A stretch of DNA of 64,000 nucleotides, taken from contig NZ_WEZF01000022.1 of the NCBI RefSeq assembly GCF_009177065.1, positions 1 to 64,000 on the forward strand. Reading direction: 5' to 3'. How positions within the stretch are numbered: position 1 is the first letter of the stretch; the number at the start of each line of letters is the position of its first letter. This document shows, piece by piece, positions 45,074 to 54,852 of the stretch. The stretch comes from Tautonia marina (GTDB lineage: Bacteria; Planctomycetota; Planctomycetia; Isosphaerales; Isosphaeraceae). The translations under genes were made by a program, and so were the position numbers. The notes under the pieces are model-generated. The model did no database searches and had not been told where the DNA came from. It was given only the letters and a program-made list of their open reading frames with translations.

Positions 45074-46588
45074 TTACTCCCGATGATTCTTCAACCAGTT
45101 AGCATACGAGTGATTACGAGCGCCGGTGTACTCGTACGTCTCAAACATCCAACCGAGCCCGAACATGCGAGGATCCCCCTCGGCACGGAGGATCGCTTCC
45201 ATTTCATCTCGAAGCGTTTCCTTGATGGCACGGAACTCGGGGTCGGCGGCGCGATTGGTCACGCAGTCCGGATCATCAGCGAGGACGTAAAATTCTTCCC
45301 TCGGTCGCTTCCCGAAGCTGAGTCGATAAAACTCGTCGAAACGAAATGTCAGCAATGTTTTTGTCGGACTATTGTCACAGTTGGGGTAGGACGTTTCGGG
45401 ATTTCCGGCAGGCCAGCGATCCGGCTCGTAGTTGTGAATGTAAAGGTATTCAGGCGTTCGAATCGCTCGGACCGGATACCCTGTGTCGTCGGGGCGGCCC
45501 AGGTCATGGCGTTCCTTGCCGATGACCATTCGGTTTCGAGTGGAATCGACCCATCCCGTACCCTGCGCGGTCAATGTTTTGAAGAAACTCTCCCCCGTCA
45601 CCGAATCCGGAACCGCGACTCCAGCGGCCTCCAGGAACGTGGGGGCAAAATCCCGAACGTTAATGAAGTCGTCAATCGTCCGTCCCGAAGGCACCTTGGC
45701 TCCCCACCGAATCGCGAGTGGAAGCCGAAACCCATGATCGTAAATTTGCCCTTTCACCCGAGGAAACGGCATGCCATGATCGGAGGTGACCACGATGATC
45801 GTGTTCTCAAGCTCGCCAATCGCTTCCAGGTGGTCGAGCATTCGGCCCAGGTGCGTATCAAACCATTCCACTTCAAGACCGTAATCGAGCAGATCGCTCC
45901 GGATCGTGGGATGGTCCGGGTAGTAGGAGGGCACGTCCACCGCTTGCGGATCCCGACCGGCACGCAGTCCGGCTCCTGCCTCGTAGTCTCGGTGGGGTTC
46001 GAACGCTCCATACCAGAAACAAAACGGCCGATCGGGATCTCTCACGTCAAGAAACGCTTCAAAGTTCTTGGCGTAATCAACGTTTGACATGGCGAGGAGA
46101 GGGGGGCGTGCTCGGTGTTCGCTGAAGTTCGGCCCGGCGGGATTCCGAGAAAATCCTCCGGCCTGATAATCACCCGGCCCCCAACCTTTCCCCGTGTAGC
46201 CGACGACATAGCCGGCGTCTTCAAGCAGGTCGGGATATACCGGCCATTTCGCGGGAAACAAGCCGAAGTGACAGCATGCTTCCTCCAGTTGCCAGGTGTT
46301 CCGACCCGTCAGAATACTAGCGCGGCAGGGAGAGCATTTGGGGTTCGAGGTGAAACAGTTCGAGAACAAGACCCCTTCGCGTGCGACACGATCAAAGGAA
46401 GGCGTTTGCACCCATGTGCAGCCATAAGCCCCTGCATGATCGGCCGACCAGTCATCCGCGATGGCAAACAGGATGTTCGGTCGATCCGCACCCGAAACGT
46501 CCTCCGATCCGGCTGTGAGGGCTAGACCAACTAGCAGAATCGACCAAACCCATGCACCACGATCGCGTCCCGGATGCCGTCGAATCAT
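45074..46588 (-). CDS. Exported sulfatase
   Basis: This 504-residue alkaline-phosphatase-fold sulfatase has a signal peptide (hydrophobic 12-27) and the metal motif 'PNILFAIADDWSADHAGAYG'. The formylglycine motif is C85-S-P-C-R ('KCSPCRASILTGRNTWQ'), which needs modification by an FGE or anSME enzyme not found here. 'VTSDHGMPFPRVKGQIYDHG' supplies the later metal ligands. It resembles heparan/arylsulfatase-like planctomycete enzymes acting on sulfated polysaccharides. ATG 46588 follows AGGA at a wide spacing of about 10. It is a single gene with no neighbouring sulfatases. Confidence 0.92.
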   Translation of the reverse strand: MIRRHPGRDRGAWVWSILLVGLALTAGSEDVSGADRPNILFAIADDWSADHAGAYGCTWVQTPSFDRVAREGVLFSNCFTSNPKCSPCRASILTGRNTWQLEEACCHFGLFPAKWPVYPDLLEDAGYVVGYTGKGWGPGDYQAGGFSRNPAGPNFSEHRARPPLLAMSNVDYAKNFEAFLDVRDPDRPFCFWYGAFEPHRDYEAGAGLRAGRDPQAVDVPSYYPDHPTIRSDLLDYGLEVEWFDTHLGRMLDHLEAIGELENTIIVVTSDHGMPFPRVKGQIYDHGFRLPLAIRWGAKVPSGRTIDDFINVRDFAPTFLEAAGVAVPDSVTGESFFKTLTAQGTGWVDSTRNRMVIGKERHDLGRPDDTGYPVRAIRTPEYLYIHNYEPDRWPAGNPETSYPNCDNSPTKTLLTFRFDEFYRLSFGKRPREEFYVLADDPDCVTNRAADPEFRAIKETLRDEMEAILRAEGDPRMFGLGWMFETYEYTGARNHSYANWLKNHRE

Positions 46589-46733
46589 TGGAGAACATTC
46601 CTCTCTGAGATGCAGCTTCAGCCACCTGTCCTGGTCAAAGGATGACCGTGAGTCGAACTCTCCGCAAGGCGCTCGAACTCTCGGAGACGTTCGTTCTTCC
46701 CGCCCGCCTCGGCTCTACGCCCAAACCTTCGGC

Positions 46734-47420
46734 TCATGATCGTGAGCACAAGGCCGCCGCGTGCATGATCCGACGGACCGCCTGAACCTCAGTCTTCCCG
46801 GACTCACACGCGGCGGAACCGACATGAAGCTCGTGAAGCCCCATCGCCGTCAAGGCGGGGAAATCGTCATCCTGGATCTTCCCTCCCGCCAGCACAATGA
46901 TCCGTCCTGCCGCTCGGGAATGAAGTTCGCCCAGCCGAACTCTTCCCGCTCGCGCCGACTCCGCCTGCCCGGAGGTCAAGACCCGATCGACCCCGAGGGT
47001 GATCAGTGATTCCAGGGCTTGGACTGGGTCCGGAACCTGATCGAAGGCTCGATGAAAGGTCACGGTCATCGGTCTCGCCTCGGTGATCAGTACGGCGGTT
47101 CGCGCCTCATCCACCGTTCCATCGGGGTTGAGAATGCCCAGCACGACCCCAGCGGCTCCCAGGGATCGGGCAGTCGCAACATCGTGCCGCATGGCCTGAA
47201 ATTCCAGGTCGGAGACGACGAAGTCTCCAGCCTTCGGTCGAATGAGCACATGAACGGGAATCTTCAGCGATTGGCAGGCCACTGCAATGGCACCGGCGGA
47301 CGGAGTCACGCCACCGACTGCCAAATGTTCACAAAGCTCCACGCGATCGGCGCCTCCCGCTCCGGCAGCCAGCGCCGAGGCGAGCCCCTCCACGCAGATC
47401 TCGACGGTCACCTGGGGCAT
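46734..47420 (-). CDS. cutC: CutC family protein
   Basis: The 228-residue TIM-barrel protein matches CutC: 'QVTVEICVEGLASALAAGAG', 'VELCEHLAVGGVTPSAGAI', 'VHVLIRPKAGDFVVS' and 'TVTFHRAFDQVPDPVQALE'. CutC was first linked to copper tolerance, though its biochemical role remains uncertain. ATG 47420 follows GGGAGG at 9 bases and gives the family N-terminus; a codon at 47447 overlaps the upstream gene's stop but adds unmatched residues. It lies 23 bases downstream of the AMP nucleosidase-like gene. Confidence 0.92.
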   Translation of the reverse strand: MPQVTVEICVEGLASALAAGAGGADRVELCEHLAVGGVTPSAGAIAVACQSLKIPVHVLIRPKAGDFVVSDLEFQAMRHDVATARSLGAAGVVLGILNPDGTVDEARTAVLITEARPMTVTFHRAFDQVPDPVQALESLITLGVDRVLTSGQAESARAGRVRLGELHSRAAGRIIVLAGGKIQDDDFPALTAMGLHELHVGSAACESGKTEVQAVRRIMHAAALCSRS

Positions 47421-47443
47421 GATCCGATTCCTCCCGCACGAGG

Positions 47444-48241
47444 TCACTCGAAACGAAGGTGCTTGACCGATTCACCGGAATCGCGAAGTTCGATCAAGGC
47501 ATCAATTCCGATCTCCAGGTGGGGAATGACGTATTTCTCGGAAACGCTTCGATCACTCCGAGACGACTTCACCCCTTCGGGAGTCATCGGGTTATCCGAC
47601 ACGAGCAAAAGTGCTCCTTTGGGAATATGATTGACAAACCCAACGATAAAGATCGTTGCGGTTTCCATGTCAATCCCGAGTGCCCTGGTCTTGCGCAGAT
47701 ACGATTTGAAGGCGGAGTCATGCTCCCAGACACGCCGATTGGTCGTGTAAACGGTCCCGGTCCAGTAGTCTCGGTTGTGTCGAACAATGGTCGAGGACAC
47801 CGCACGTTGGAGCCGGAAGGAGGGCAGGGCGGGGATTTCCGGGGGGATGTAGTCGTTGCTCGTCCCTTCTCCCCGAATCGCTGCAATCGGGAGCACAAAA
47901 TCCCCGACCTTGGTTTTCTTCAATCCACCGCACTTTCCCAGAAAGAGCACCGCCTTCGGCTCGATTGCCGAGAGAAGGTCCATGACCGTCGCGGCCATCG
48001 CGCTACCCATGCCGAAGTTGAGAATCGTCAGATTCTCGGCCACGGCCGATTGCATGGGTCGATCACGCCCCACAATTTCGGCACCAAACCGCTGCGCAAA
48101 CAGTTCAACATACTGAAGGAAGTTTGTGAGCAGAACATAACGCCCGAATTGCTCGATCGGGCGTCCCGTATAGCGAGGTAACCAGTCTCGAACGATCTCA
48201 ACTTTGGTCTTCACGAACCTCACCCCCGAAGCGTCGTTCAT
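47444..48241 (-). CDS. AMP nucleosidase-like phosphorylase
   Basis: From ATG 48241 the product is 265 residues and matches the short AMP nucleosidase group: 'VEIVRDWLPRYTG', 'NFGMGSAMAATVMDLL', 'KAVLFLGKCGGLK', 'IAAIRGEGTSNDYIPPEIPA', 'DMETATIF' and 'LLLVSDNPMTPEGVK'. The family splits AMP to adenine and ribose 5-phosphate, or acts on related nucleosides. The DMET motif is the nucleoside ribose-binding site of the PNP/UDP fold. It probably forms a two-gene unit with cutC. It is divergent from the porin gene. Confidence 0.85.
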   Translation of the reverse strand: MNDASGVRFVKTKVEIVRDWLPRYTGRPIEQFGRYVLLTNFLQYVELFAQRFGAEIVGRDRPMQSAVAENLTILNFGMGSAMAATVMDLLSAIEPKAVLFLGKCGGLKKTKVGDFVLPIAAIRGEGTSNDYIPPEIPALPSFRLQRAVSSTIVRHNRDYWTGTVYTTNRRVWEHDSAFKSYLRKTRALGIDMETATIFIVGFVNHIPKGALLLVSDNPMTPEGVKSSRSDRSVSEKYVIPHLEIGIDALIELRDSGESVKHLRFE

Positions 48242-48438
48242 CCACGCGACTCCCGAGCGTGCCAGGATACCATGATGGTCGGCCATCCCCGCAAACCAGA
48301 CAGACCAAAAAGACAGCAAAATCGTCAAAATCTGCTCAAGCCGTCGACCCGATCCCGCCGAAGATCACGATGAATGTCTCGCAATTCTGCAGGTCGTAGA
48401 AACCGAGCCATCGACAGACCTCGGGCTGAGGAGTCATC

Positions 48439-50118
48439 GTGCCGAACACCGACTGGAGTCGATCCGTCTGGTTCGCACTCTGCCTCGGATCGGTCTTGCC
48501 GATGACGAGATCGGCGGTCGCACAGGAGGCCCCCGAATTTCCCTCCGCGGCAGAACAATCCGCAGGAGCGGAGAACACGGACGATCTGGCCGAACGCGTG
48601 CGACGGCTCGAAGAACTTAACCGCCGCCTCCTTGAGCAATACGACGCCGTCTTGAGTCGCGAGGCGGAACGAGATCAACGCTACCAGGACCTCGAAGCGC
48701 GGTATCGCGGCCTCCTGGATCGGCTAGACGAACCAACCGACGACCTCGTGCGACCGGCTGACACATCCGTGTTGCGGTCGGCCGAGGAACCCGACCCGTT
48801 CGCCGAGGCCGAGGCCGACGAGACACTTGATCGAGTCATCGTAGGCCCCGGTCGTGCGTTCCCAATCTTCGCTCCTGGAACCGAGCCCCGACTCCTCGGC
48901 AAGGTCGGCGAAGGGTTCGAGCTGTTCACCCCAGACGAAGAACTGAGTCTGAGCGTTCGGGTTCTCAATCAGGTGGATTTCAAAGCCTTTGCCCCCGGCG
49001 ATCTCGACCCGGCGACGAGCGGGCTGTATCTCCCTCGAACGCGATTCTACCTCGCCGGTCATCTCACCCGGCCAATCGAATATGAAGTCTCCTTCCAGCG
49101 CAGTCTGGAAGGGGTGCTCGACCTGCTCGATGGCTTCGTGAATTTCCGGTTTAACGAAGGATTTCAGATCAAGTTTGGCCGATCGATCGTCCCCTACAGT
49201 TTTGACTGGTACGACCACCTCGAACCGTACTTCATCACCCCGGAACGATCCCTTTACCCCATGAACTTTGGTCTGTCTCGGCAGGCTGGTCTGATGGCAT
49301 GGGGCTATCTCCGCGACGGACGCCTCGAATATGCCGTCGGGGGATTCTCCGGAGGAACGCTCGGGATTGCCGACATCAACTCCACCCGAGAAGCGGTGGG
49401 ATACCTCAACTGGCGGCCCTTTCTCACTAGCGAACGATTCCCGAGGCTGCGCTATCTCAACCTGGGCGGCTCCTTGGCCGGGGGCCTGACGGTTCGGGAC
49501 AACGAGGAACGCCCGATGCCGCTTCGGACCTCCATTCAAGCGACAGAAAACAGCCGGGAGGCCTCGGCCGCATCGATCAGCTTCCTCGATTTTGAGGAAG
49601 ACGTTCGGTCGTTTGGAGAGCGATATCAGGGAGCGCTTCACCTGGCCTATTACGGAGGGGGATGGTCGTTTGAGTCGGAAGTGCAGGCAGGTCGCTATCA
49701 ATTTGAAAAGCTTGGCTCACCTCGCCGAGCAACCGTTCCGGTGATCGGTTATCACGTGACCGCCGCTCGGTTCCTGACCGGCGAGGAACCGCACGCTCGC
49801 ACCACTATCGTCCCGCTGCGTCCCTTCTCACCGAGTCGGGGTCTCTATGGTCCCGGCGCCCTCGAAGTCTTCGCTCGCATCAGCCAGTTGCAACTCGGAC
49901 GCGAGGTGTTCGAGTACGAGCTTGCCGATCCCGACCACTGGACCCGAGACATCGTGATGACCGACATCGGATTCAACTGGTACGCAAATCGTTATGTCAA
50001 ATTCTATTTCGACTGGCAGCGCTCCATGTTCGGTTCTCCGGTCCTGTTGAACGAACGCACCGGAACCCGCCGAAACAGCAGCGACCTGTTCTGGATCCGT
50101 TGTCAAATCTGGTTCTGA
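48439..50118 (+). CDS. OprO/OprP-like porin
   Basis: This 559-residue outer-membrane protein has a signal peptide, then a coiled coil at about 50-100 ('ERVRRLEELNRRLLEQYDAV'). A beta-barrel region follows with alternating aromatic strands ('FRFNEGFQIKFGRSIVPYSF', 'VRFYFDWQRSMFGSP'-like end) and a C-terminal 'FWIRCQIWF' ending in an aromatic residue, as for outer-membrane barrels. It matches the phosphate-selective porin O/P group by pattern; ion choice is unknown. The GTG start at 48439 has GAGGAG 5 bases upstream. Confidence 0.85.
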   Translation: MPNTDWSRSVWFALCLGSVLPMTRSAVAQEAPEFPSAAEQSAGAENTDDLAERVRRLEELNRRLLEQYDAVLSREAERDQRYQDLEARYRGLLDRLDEPTDDLVRPADTSVLRSAEEPDPFAEAEADETLDRVIVGPGRAFPIFAPGTEPRLLGKVGEGFELFTPDEELSLSVRVLNQVDFKAFAPGDLDPATSGLYLPRTRFYLAGHLTRPIEYEVSFQRSLEGVLDLLDGFVNFRFNEGFQIKFGRSIVPYSFDWYDHLEPYFITPERSLYPMNFGLSRQAGLMAWGYLRDGRLEYAVGGFSGGTLGIADINSTREAVGYLNWRPFLTSERFPRLRYLNLGGSLAGGLTVRDNEERPMPLRTSIQATENSREASAASISFLDFEEDVRSFGERYQGALHLAYYGGGWSFESEVQAGRYQFEKLGSPRRATVPVIGYHVTAARFLTGEEPHARTTIVPLRPFSPSRGLYGPGALEVFARISQLQLGREVFEYELADPDHWTRDIVMTDIGFNWYANRYVKFYFDWQRSMFGSPVLLNERTGTRRNSSDLFWIRCQIWF

Positions 50119-50238
50119 GGGCTGATTTCCCGATGCGGGCTGGACGAAGGCTGCCCGACGGAGGACAATCGCCCGAAAGATGACTCGGCGATGGAATCGA
50201 CACCCACGACGAGCGTGATGAGCCGGGAGCCAGGACAG

Positions 50239-51672
50239 ATGGCGTACAGAAACGGATCAGATCGAAATCGTAACTCGCGCAGAACGTTTCTCGTCGCCTC
50301 GGGCATGGGGGTCGCCGGTCTGCAATTCGGAGCCCCCGGTCTGGCCATCGGGCGAGAGACGGAAGCCGCCGGACGACCGCCAGGGTCCGCCCGCTCGACC
50401 ATCCTGTTCTTCCTCTGCGGGGGTGCCTCACACATTGACACCTGGGATATGAAACCGGATGCCCCGGCCGAATTCCGAGGTCCGTTTCAACCCATCGCCA
50501 CCTCTGCGCCCGGCATCCGGTTGTGTGAACACTTGCCCTTGCTGGCCAGGCAGTCGCATCACCTTGCGGTCATCAATTCGGTGGGCGGGTCCGTCTCCAC
50601 CAACGATCATCATGCAGGCTACTATTATCAATTGACCGGGCATCAACCCGACCCGACGTTCCTGAGCATGGGGAACGATCGCACTCCGCAGCCCGATGAC
50701 TGGCCATTCATGGGAAGCGTGGTCGCGTCTCGGCGCCCCCCTCATCCCAACCTGACCAACGCCATCTCGTTGCCTCACAAGCCAAGCCAAGCCCCCTATA
50801 CACGCCCCGGCCAGTTCGCCGCCCGAATCGGCGTGGAACACGATCCGCTCTACCTGATAGGCGACCGTGAGACCCCCTTAAGGTTTCAAGTTCCGGCCCT
50901 CACCCTTCAGGCCGACGTGAACCACCCGCGACTGCTTGCCCGTCGAGCCCTGCTCGACACCATCGACGACGCTCGCCGCGACCTCGATCAGGTCAGTGCC
51001 GTCCAGACCTACTCCACCCACGAAGAGAAAGCCCTGGGCTTGCTCGCGTCTGCCGGAACCTCTCGCGCCTTCAACCTCCTCGACGAACCCGAAGCCGTTC
51101 GAGCCCGATACGGCGAGACGACCAACGGCATGAGCTTGCTCATGGCCCGCCGACTGGTCGAGGCCGGGGTGCCGTTCATTACTGTCTTCTGGCTCGAAGA
51201 CCGCTCCATCGCCAACCGCTGCAAGAGTGCCGGCGGCTGGGACACCCATGGAAACAACTTCAATTGCTTGAAAGAATATCTTCTTCCCGAATTCGATCGG
51301 GCGGTCTCTGGCTTGCTGGGCGACTTGCACGATCGCGGCCTGCTCGACGAGACGTTGGTGATGGTCACCAGCGAGATGGGTCGCAAACCCCAGATCGGCG
51401 ATCCCCGGTCGGGCGGTGAATCGGGCGCCGGGCGTGATCACTGGACCCACTGCATGAGCGTGCTCCTGGCCGGGGGTGGCATTCAAGGGGGACAGACGTA
51501 TGGATCGAGCGACCGGATTGCCGCCTATCCGGCCGATCGGCCCGTCACGCCCGCCGATGTGACACACACGGTTTACCATGCCATGGGCATTCACGACCTG
51601 GAAGCGACCGATCGTCAAGGGCGCCCCTTCAGCCTCCTGGCCGAAGGGGCCCCCATCCAGAGCCTTTTCTGA
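50239..51672 (+). CDS. Tat-exported DUF1501 protein
   Basis: The 477-residue product opens with a twin-arginine motif 'NSRRTFLVASGMG', so it is probably folded before export. It matches DUF1501, a sulfatase-like fold common in planctomycetes: 'TILFFLCGGASHIDTWDMKP', 'GGWDTHGNNFN', 'LVMVTSEMGRKP' and 'GRDHWTHCMSVLLAGGGI'. ATG 50239 is preferred because GGGAG lies 9 bases upstream; ATG 50191 would add 16 residues. DUF1501 genes usually sit beside a DUF1549/DUF1553 gene, which is absent here. Its biochemical function is not established. Confidence 0.9.
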   Translation: MAYRNGSDRNRNSRRTFLVASGMGVAGLQFGAPGLAIGRETEAAGRPPGSARSTILFFLCGGASHIDTWDMKPDAPAEFRGPFQPIATSAPGIRLCEHLPLLARQSHHLAVINSVGGSVSTNDHHAGYYYQLTGHQPDPTFLSMGNDRTPQPDDWPFMGSVVASRRPPHPNLTNAISLPHKPSQAPYTRPGQFAARIGVEHDPLYLIGDRETPLRFQVPALTLQADVNHPRLLARRALLDTIDDARRDLDQVSAVQTYSTHEEKALGLLASAGTSRAFNLLDEPEAVRARYGETTNGMSLLMARRLVEAGVPFITVFWLEDRSIANRCKSAGGWDTHGNNFNCLKEYLLPEFDRAVSGLLGDLHDRGLLDETLVMVTSEMGRKPQIGDPRSGGESGAGRDHWTHCMSVLLAGGGIQGGQTYGSSDRIAAYPADRPVTPADVTHTVYHAMGIHDLEATDRQGRPFSLLAEGAPIQSLF

Positions 51673-51698
51673 ACTCGCCCCCCTGATCCAACCGGGTT

Positions 51699-54632
51699 TC
51701 ACGGCGACCGCGACTCCGAGGCCCGGAGTGCGTGGATCGTCGCGTACAGATCGAACCGAAGGGGAGATTGGTCCTCGGCCACCAGATCGGTCGAAAGCCA
51801 GAACTGATCGATGGGTTTCAGCCCGTCGATCCGAAGAAAGACGCTCCGGCCATCCTCCTGGGGCTCCGCCGATTGAATCGTGACCGGATCGTGACCGATT
51901 CGGGCCGGGTCACTCGCCGAATAGTGAAACGATCCATAGATGCTCGACCACCGATAGTTCCACTGTTCCGCCCGGTAGCGTTTCACATCGGCAGCAGTTG
52001 CCGCGTCAATCGGCTCTGAGAAACTCAGCAGCAGACCATCTTCATACACCTGAAGGGCGGCCGGCATGTGAATCGGGCGCCCGGTGTAACGCACGCGCTG
52101 AAGGCTGCCATCGGCGGCCGCTCCGGTTTGCCAGCCGTTCAGACCCACCACATAAAGCTGACCATCGATCGGGTGGAAGACCGCTTCTCCCGAGCCCGAG
52201 AGGAAGGTCAGCCCTGGAAACCGCACCGTCGCCGCCTGGTGAATTCCATCAACGACCTCCTGCAAAACCGCATGCAACGTGCATCGGCCCCAGGAGAGGT
52301 GAAGCATGCCGTTCTGATGGTAGTCTCCCCAACGATCTCCGGTGTACCAGACCTGACCGCCGCTCGAATTATCGGCCGCCTTGGGGATGTAACAGAGTGG
52401 GGGATCGGGCACGACTCCCTCGGGCGCTTCAGGAGCACCGGCGAGATAGCCGTAAAATCCCCCTTCGCGGATCAGGTCGATCTTCGATGAGGGCACCCAG
52501 TTCCCCTCGTTATCGGCCACCGTAATCTGATTGTCGGGGCCGATCCCCATGCCGTACGGATGCCGGAACCCCCGGGCCACCACCGAAAGCTCCGATCCGT
52601 CCGCCGAGACCTTGATCAAAGCGCTTCCGTGCGGACCTGCTCCTGATTTGAGAAAGTAGTAATTTCCCTCGATGTCTGTTTCCAGCCGCATGGCGTAGGC
52701 GTGATCAAGCCCTTGAATGACCAGATCGTGATTAAACGATTCGTAGCGATCGGCCTCCCCGTCCTCATTCTCGTCAACCAGTTTCGTGAGTTGATCACGT
52801 CCCAGCACGATGACCGAGCCATTCACCACCTTCAATCCCAACGGCTGGTACAGGCCCGTCGCAAACCGCTGCCACGACACGGCCTGAAGATCACGGTCAA
52901 GACCTCGAACAATCCAGACATCTCCGTGAGCAGTCGCAACTGCGGCCGATCCATCGGGAAAGAAATCAATGGCAGTGATAAAGAACAGTGCCTGAAACGG
53001 GTTCTCGTAGGGAACCGTAACGGTATCAATGACGTAGGGAGACTGACCATCGTCGGCCCCGATCGTCCCGGTCGTGACGATCGGATCTCCCCACCGTCGC
53101 GGCCCCGGCTTCAGCAACTCCTCGATCGCTTCGCCCGCCTCCGTTGATCGTGCCATCGCAAGCACGGCTTCGAGCTGCTCGGCCGGTCCAGACCAGAGGA
53201 ACACCTCGCCCGACCACTCGGTTCCCGCTCCGATGGGGAGACAAACATCTCCTCCCCGAACGACAAGCGACGTGGTTCCAAGGTCCGACCGAACGGCGAT
53301 CGCGTACGCCGTGCCATCCTCTGCGGTGGCGGTGGCGAAGGACAACGATTCCTCGTTCCAGACATCCGCTGGCACCGGCCACTCGGCGAGCGTCAACCAG
53401 GCGGGGGCGGAGAGTCCATCGACCTTGAGCATTCGAGCAACAGCAACCACGTCCCCCTGCCGAGCTTCCCGACACGCCTCGATCACCGTCCCCCCAAGCA
53501 CCCGAGACATCAGCACAACCTGATTCTCATGCAACCTTAGCCCCTGGTAGTCCAGGTTCTTCGGATCAACCGGCTGCGGATCGGGGTGGGAGTCGCTCGG
53601 AGGCGTTCTCCAGAGTTTCCCTGGAGACACATAACTCTGCAGTGATCCCTCCAGGGTCGGCTTTCGAAGCAGCCCGAATCGCATGGAATCGGTCTTCCAG
53701 GTCGATTGGGTCATCCCGGCGACAATCCCGCAACGTTCCAGGTCGAAGACGGCGGTCGTCGAGCGATCCGGACCCAGGAACAGGGTGAACGTCTTCGGCC
53801 CGAGCTGTCGTTGCGGGATCTGCGTGGAATGGCTGACAAATGGCCCCTTGTCGGTTCCTTGCCAGCGGCCGTCGATCCAATCAGGATCTTCTTGAAACTC
53901 GTAGGCACCAAACTTGTGAGGGTAGGGCAGTCCTCGCTGATTCGTCTCGCCGCCGGGGGTCCAGCGCGCCAGGTACTCGGCCTCAGACTCATCATAATTC
54001 CAGAGCACGATCGTCTGTTCATCCGTCACAAACGCCGTGCTCGGTGGGGTGACGACGTCCCGAAGCCCACTGGAAATCCGCACATCGTCAATCAAGACAG
54101 CGTTTGGGCGTCGATCCTCGATCCGAGTTCCCACCGCCAGGCCACTCCGCTGAGGAGGAGCGTTCGGGTGGTCCTCCACCTCCTCGTTGGCTCGAAGTTC
54201 GCCATCGACGACCACCCGCACCCGATTCGATTCGAGTAACAGGGCAACATGATGCCACTGGCCATCACCGATGGGGCCATCGGCCGTGACGATCGCGGGG
54301 CTTAGGCCCGGAGCCCGGAACGCCAGGTCGGCCGACTCGGGCAGGATCACCAGTTCCCAGTGCGACCCCGACGTCGGTGCTTCATGGGAGAGCAAGACCG
54401 CGCCGGCCTCGCGATCGAGCAATTGTGTCCACAGTTCGACCGTCAGCGGACGCTGTTCGAAGCGGTCGTCGGCCGGAGCAATGGTCCCTCCCTTGCGGGC
54501 ATCGAGCGCCTGACCAAAGCGACCATCGACCAGTCCCGGAGCCGGCGGCGAAGGCGAAGCACCGTCGTCCGCCCTCACCGACGCCCCGATTCCCAGGGCG
54601 AGAACGGCCATCGACACAATGCGTATCCTCAT
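51699..54632 (-). CDS. Exported LamG and beta-propeller protein (DUF6797-like)
   Basis: This 977-residue protein has a signal peptide of about 21 residues. A LamG-type lectin domain at about 30-210 carries 'QWHHVALLLESNRVRVVVDG'. A middle region resembles DUF6797 ('AVFDLERCGIVAGMTQSTWK'). A PQQ/sorbosone-dehydrogenase-like propeller at about 550-850 has 'FPDGSAAVATAHGDVWIV', 'RHPYGMGIGPDNQITVADNE' and 'HLSWGRCTLHAVLQEV'. No haem CxxCH motif is present, though such proteins often carry one. It likely binds or oxidises carbohydrate outside the cell. It ends 27 bases from the convergent DUF1501 gene. Confidence 0.82.
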   Translation of the reverse strand: MRIRIVSMAVLALGIGASVRADDGASPSPPAPGLVDGRFGQALDARKGGTIAPADDRFEQRPLTVELWTQLLDREAGAVLLSHEAPTSGSHWELVILPESADLAFRAPGLSPAIVTADGPIGDGQWHHVALLLESNRVRVVVDGELRANEEVEDHPNAPPQRSGLAVGTRIEDRRPNAVLIDDVRISSGLRDVVTPPSTAFVTDEQTIVLWNYDESEAEYLARWTPGGETNQRGLPYPHKFGAYEFQEDPDWIDGRWQGTDKGPFVSHSTQIPQRQLGPKTFTLFLGPDRSTTAVFDLERCGIVAGMTQSTWKTDSMRFGLLRKPTLEGSLQSYVSPGKLWRTPPSDSHPDPQPVDPKNLDYQGLRLHENQVVLMSRVLGGTVIEACREARQGDVVAVARMLKVDGLSAPAWLTLAEWPVPADVWNEESLSFATATAEDGTAYAIAVRSDLGTTSLVVRGGDVCLPIGAGTEWSGEVFLWSGPAEQLEAVLAMARSTEAGEAIEELLKPGPRRWGDPIVTTGTIGADDGQSPYVIDTVTVPYENPFQALFFITAIDFFPDGSAAVATAHGDVWIVRGLDRDLQAVSWQRFATGLYQPLGLKVVNGSVIVLGRDQLTKLVDENEDGEADRYESFNHDLVIQGLDHAYAMRLETDIEGNYYFLKSGAGPHGSALIKVSADGSELSVVARGFRHPYGMGIGPDNQITVADNEGNWVPSSKIDLIREGGFYGYLAGAPEAPEGVVPDPPLCYIPKAADNSSGGQVWYTGDRWGDYHQNGMLHLSWGRCTLHAVLQEVVDGIHQAATVRFPGLTFLSGSGEAVFHPIDGQLYVVGLNGWQTGAAADGSLQRVRYTGRPIHMPAALQVYEDGLLLSFSEPIDAATAADVKRYRAEQWNYRWSSIYGSFHYSASDPARIGHDPVTIQSAEPQEDGRSVFLRIDGLKPIDQFWLSTDLVAEDQSPLRFDLYATIHALRASESRSP

Positions 54633-54852
54633 GCGAGAATCTCCCTAATTTGCCGATCTGTTGCAAACGCGCTCATGGTCGTCATCGACCTCAGTGACGG
54701 GCCGGACCCAACGGCGCCATTGTTGCCGACATCCGCCTCGGAAGACAGGTCGATTCGCTCGACCCGAGACGCGTGGAACCATCAGCGACCGTTCACGTGG
54801 TCGAATTCGACCGCCTCGCTCCTCCGATTCTCCAGGGTGAAGGAGGTGCCCC

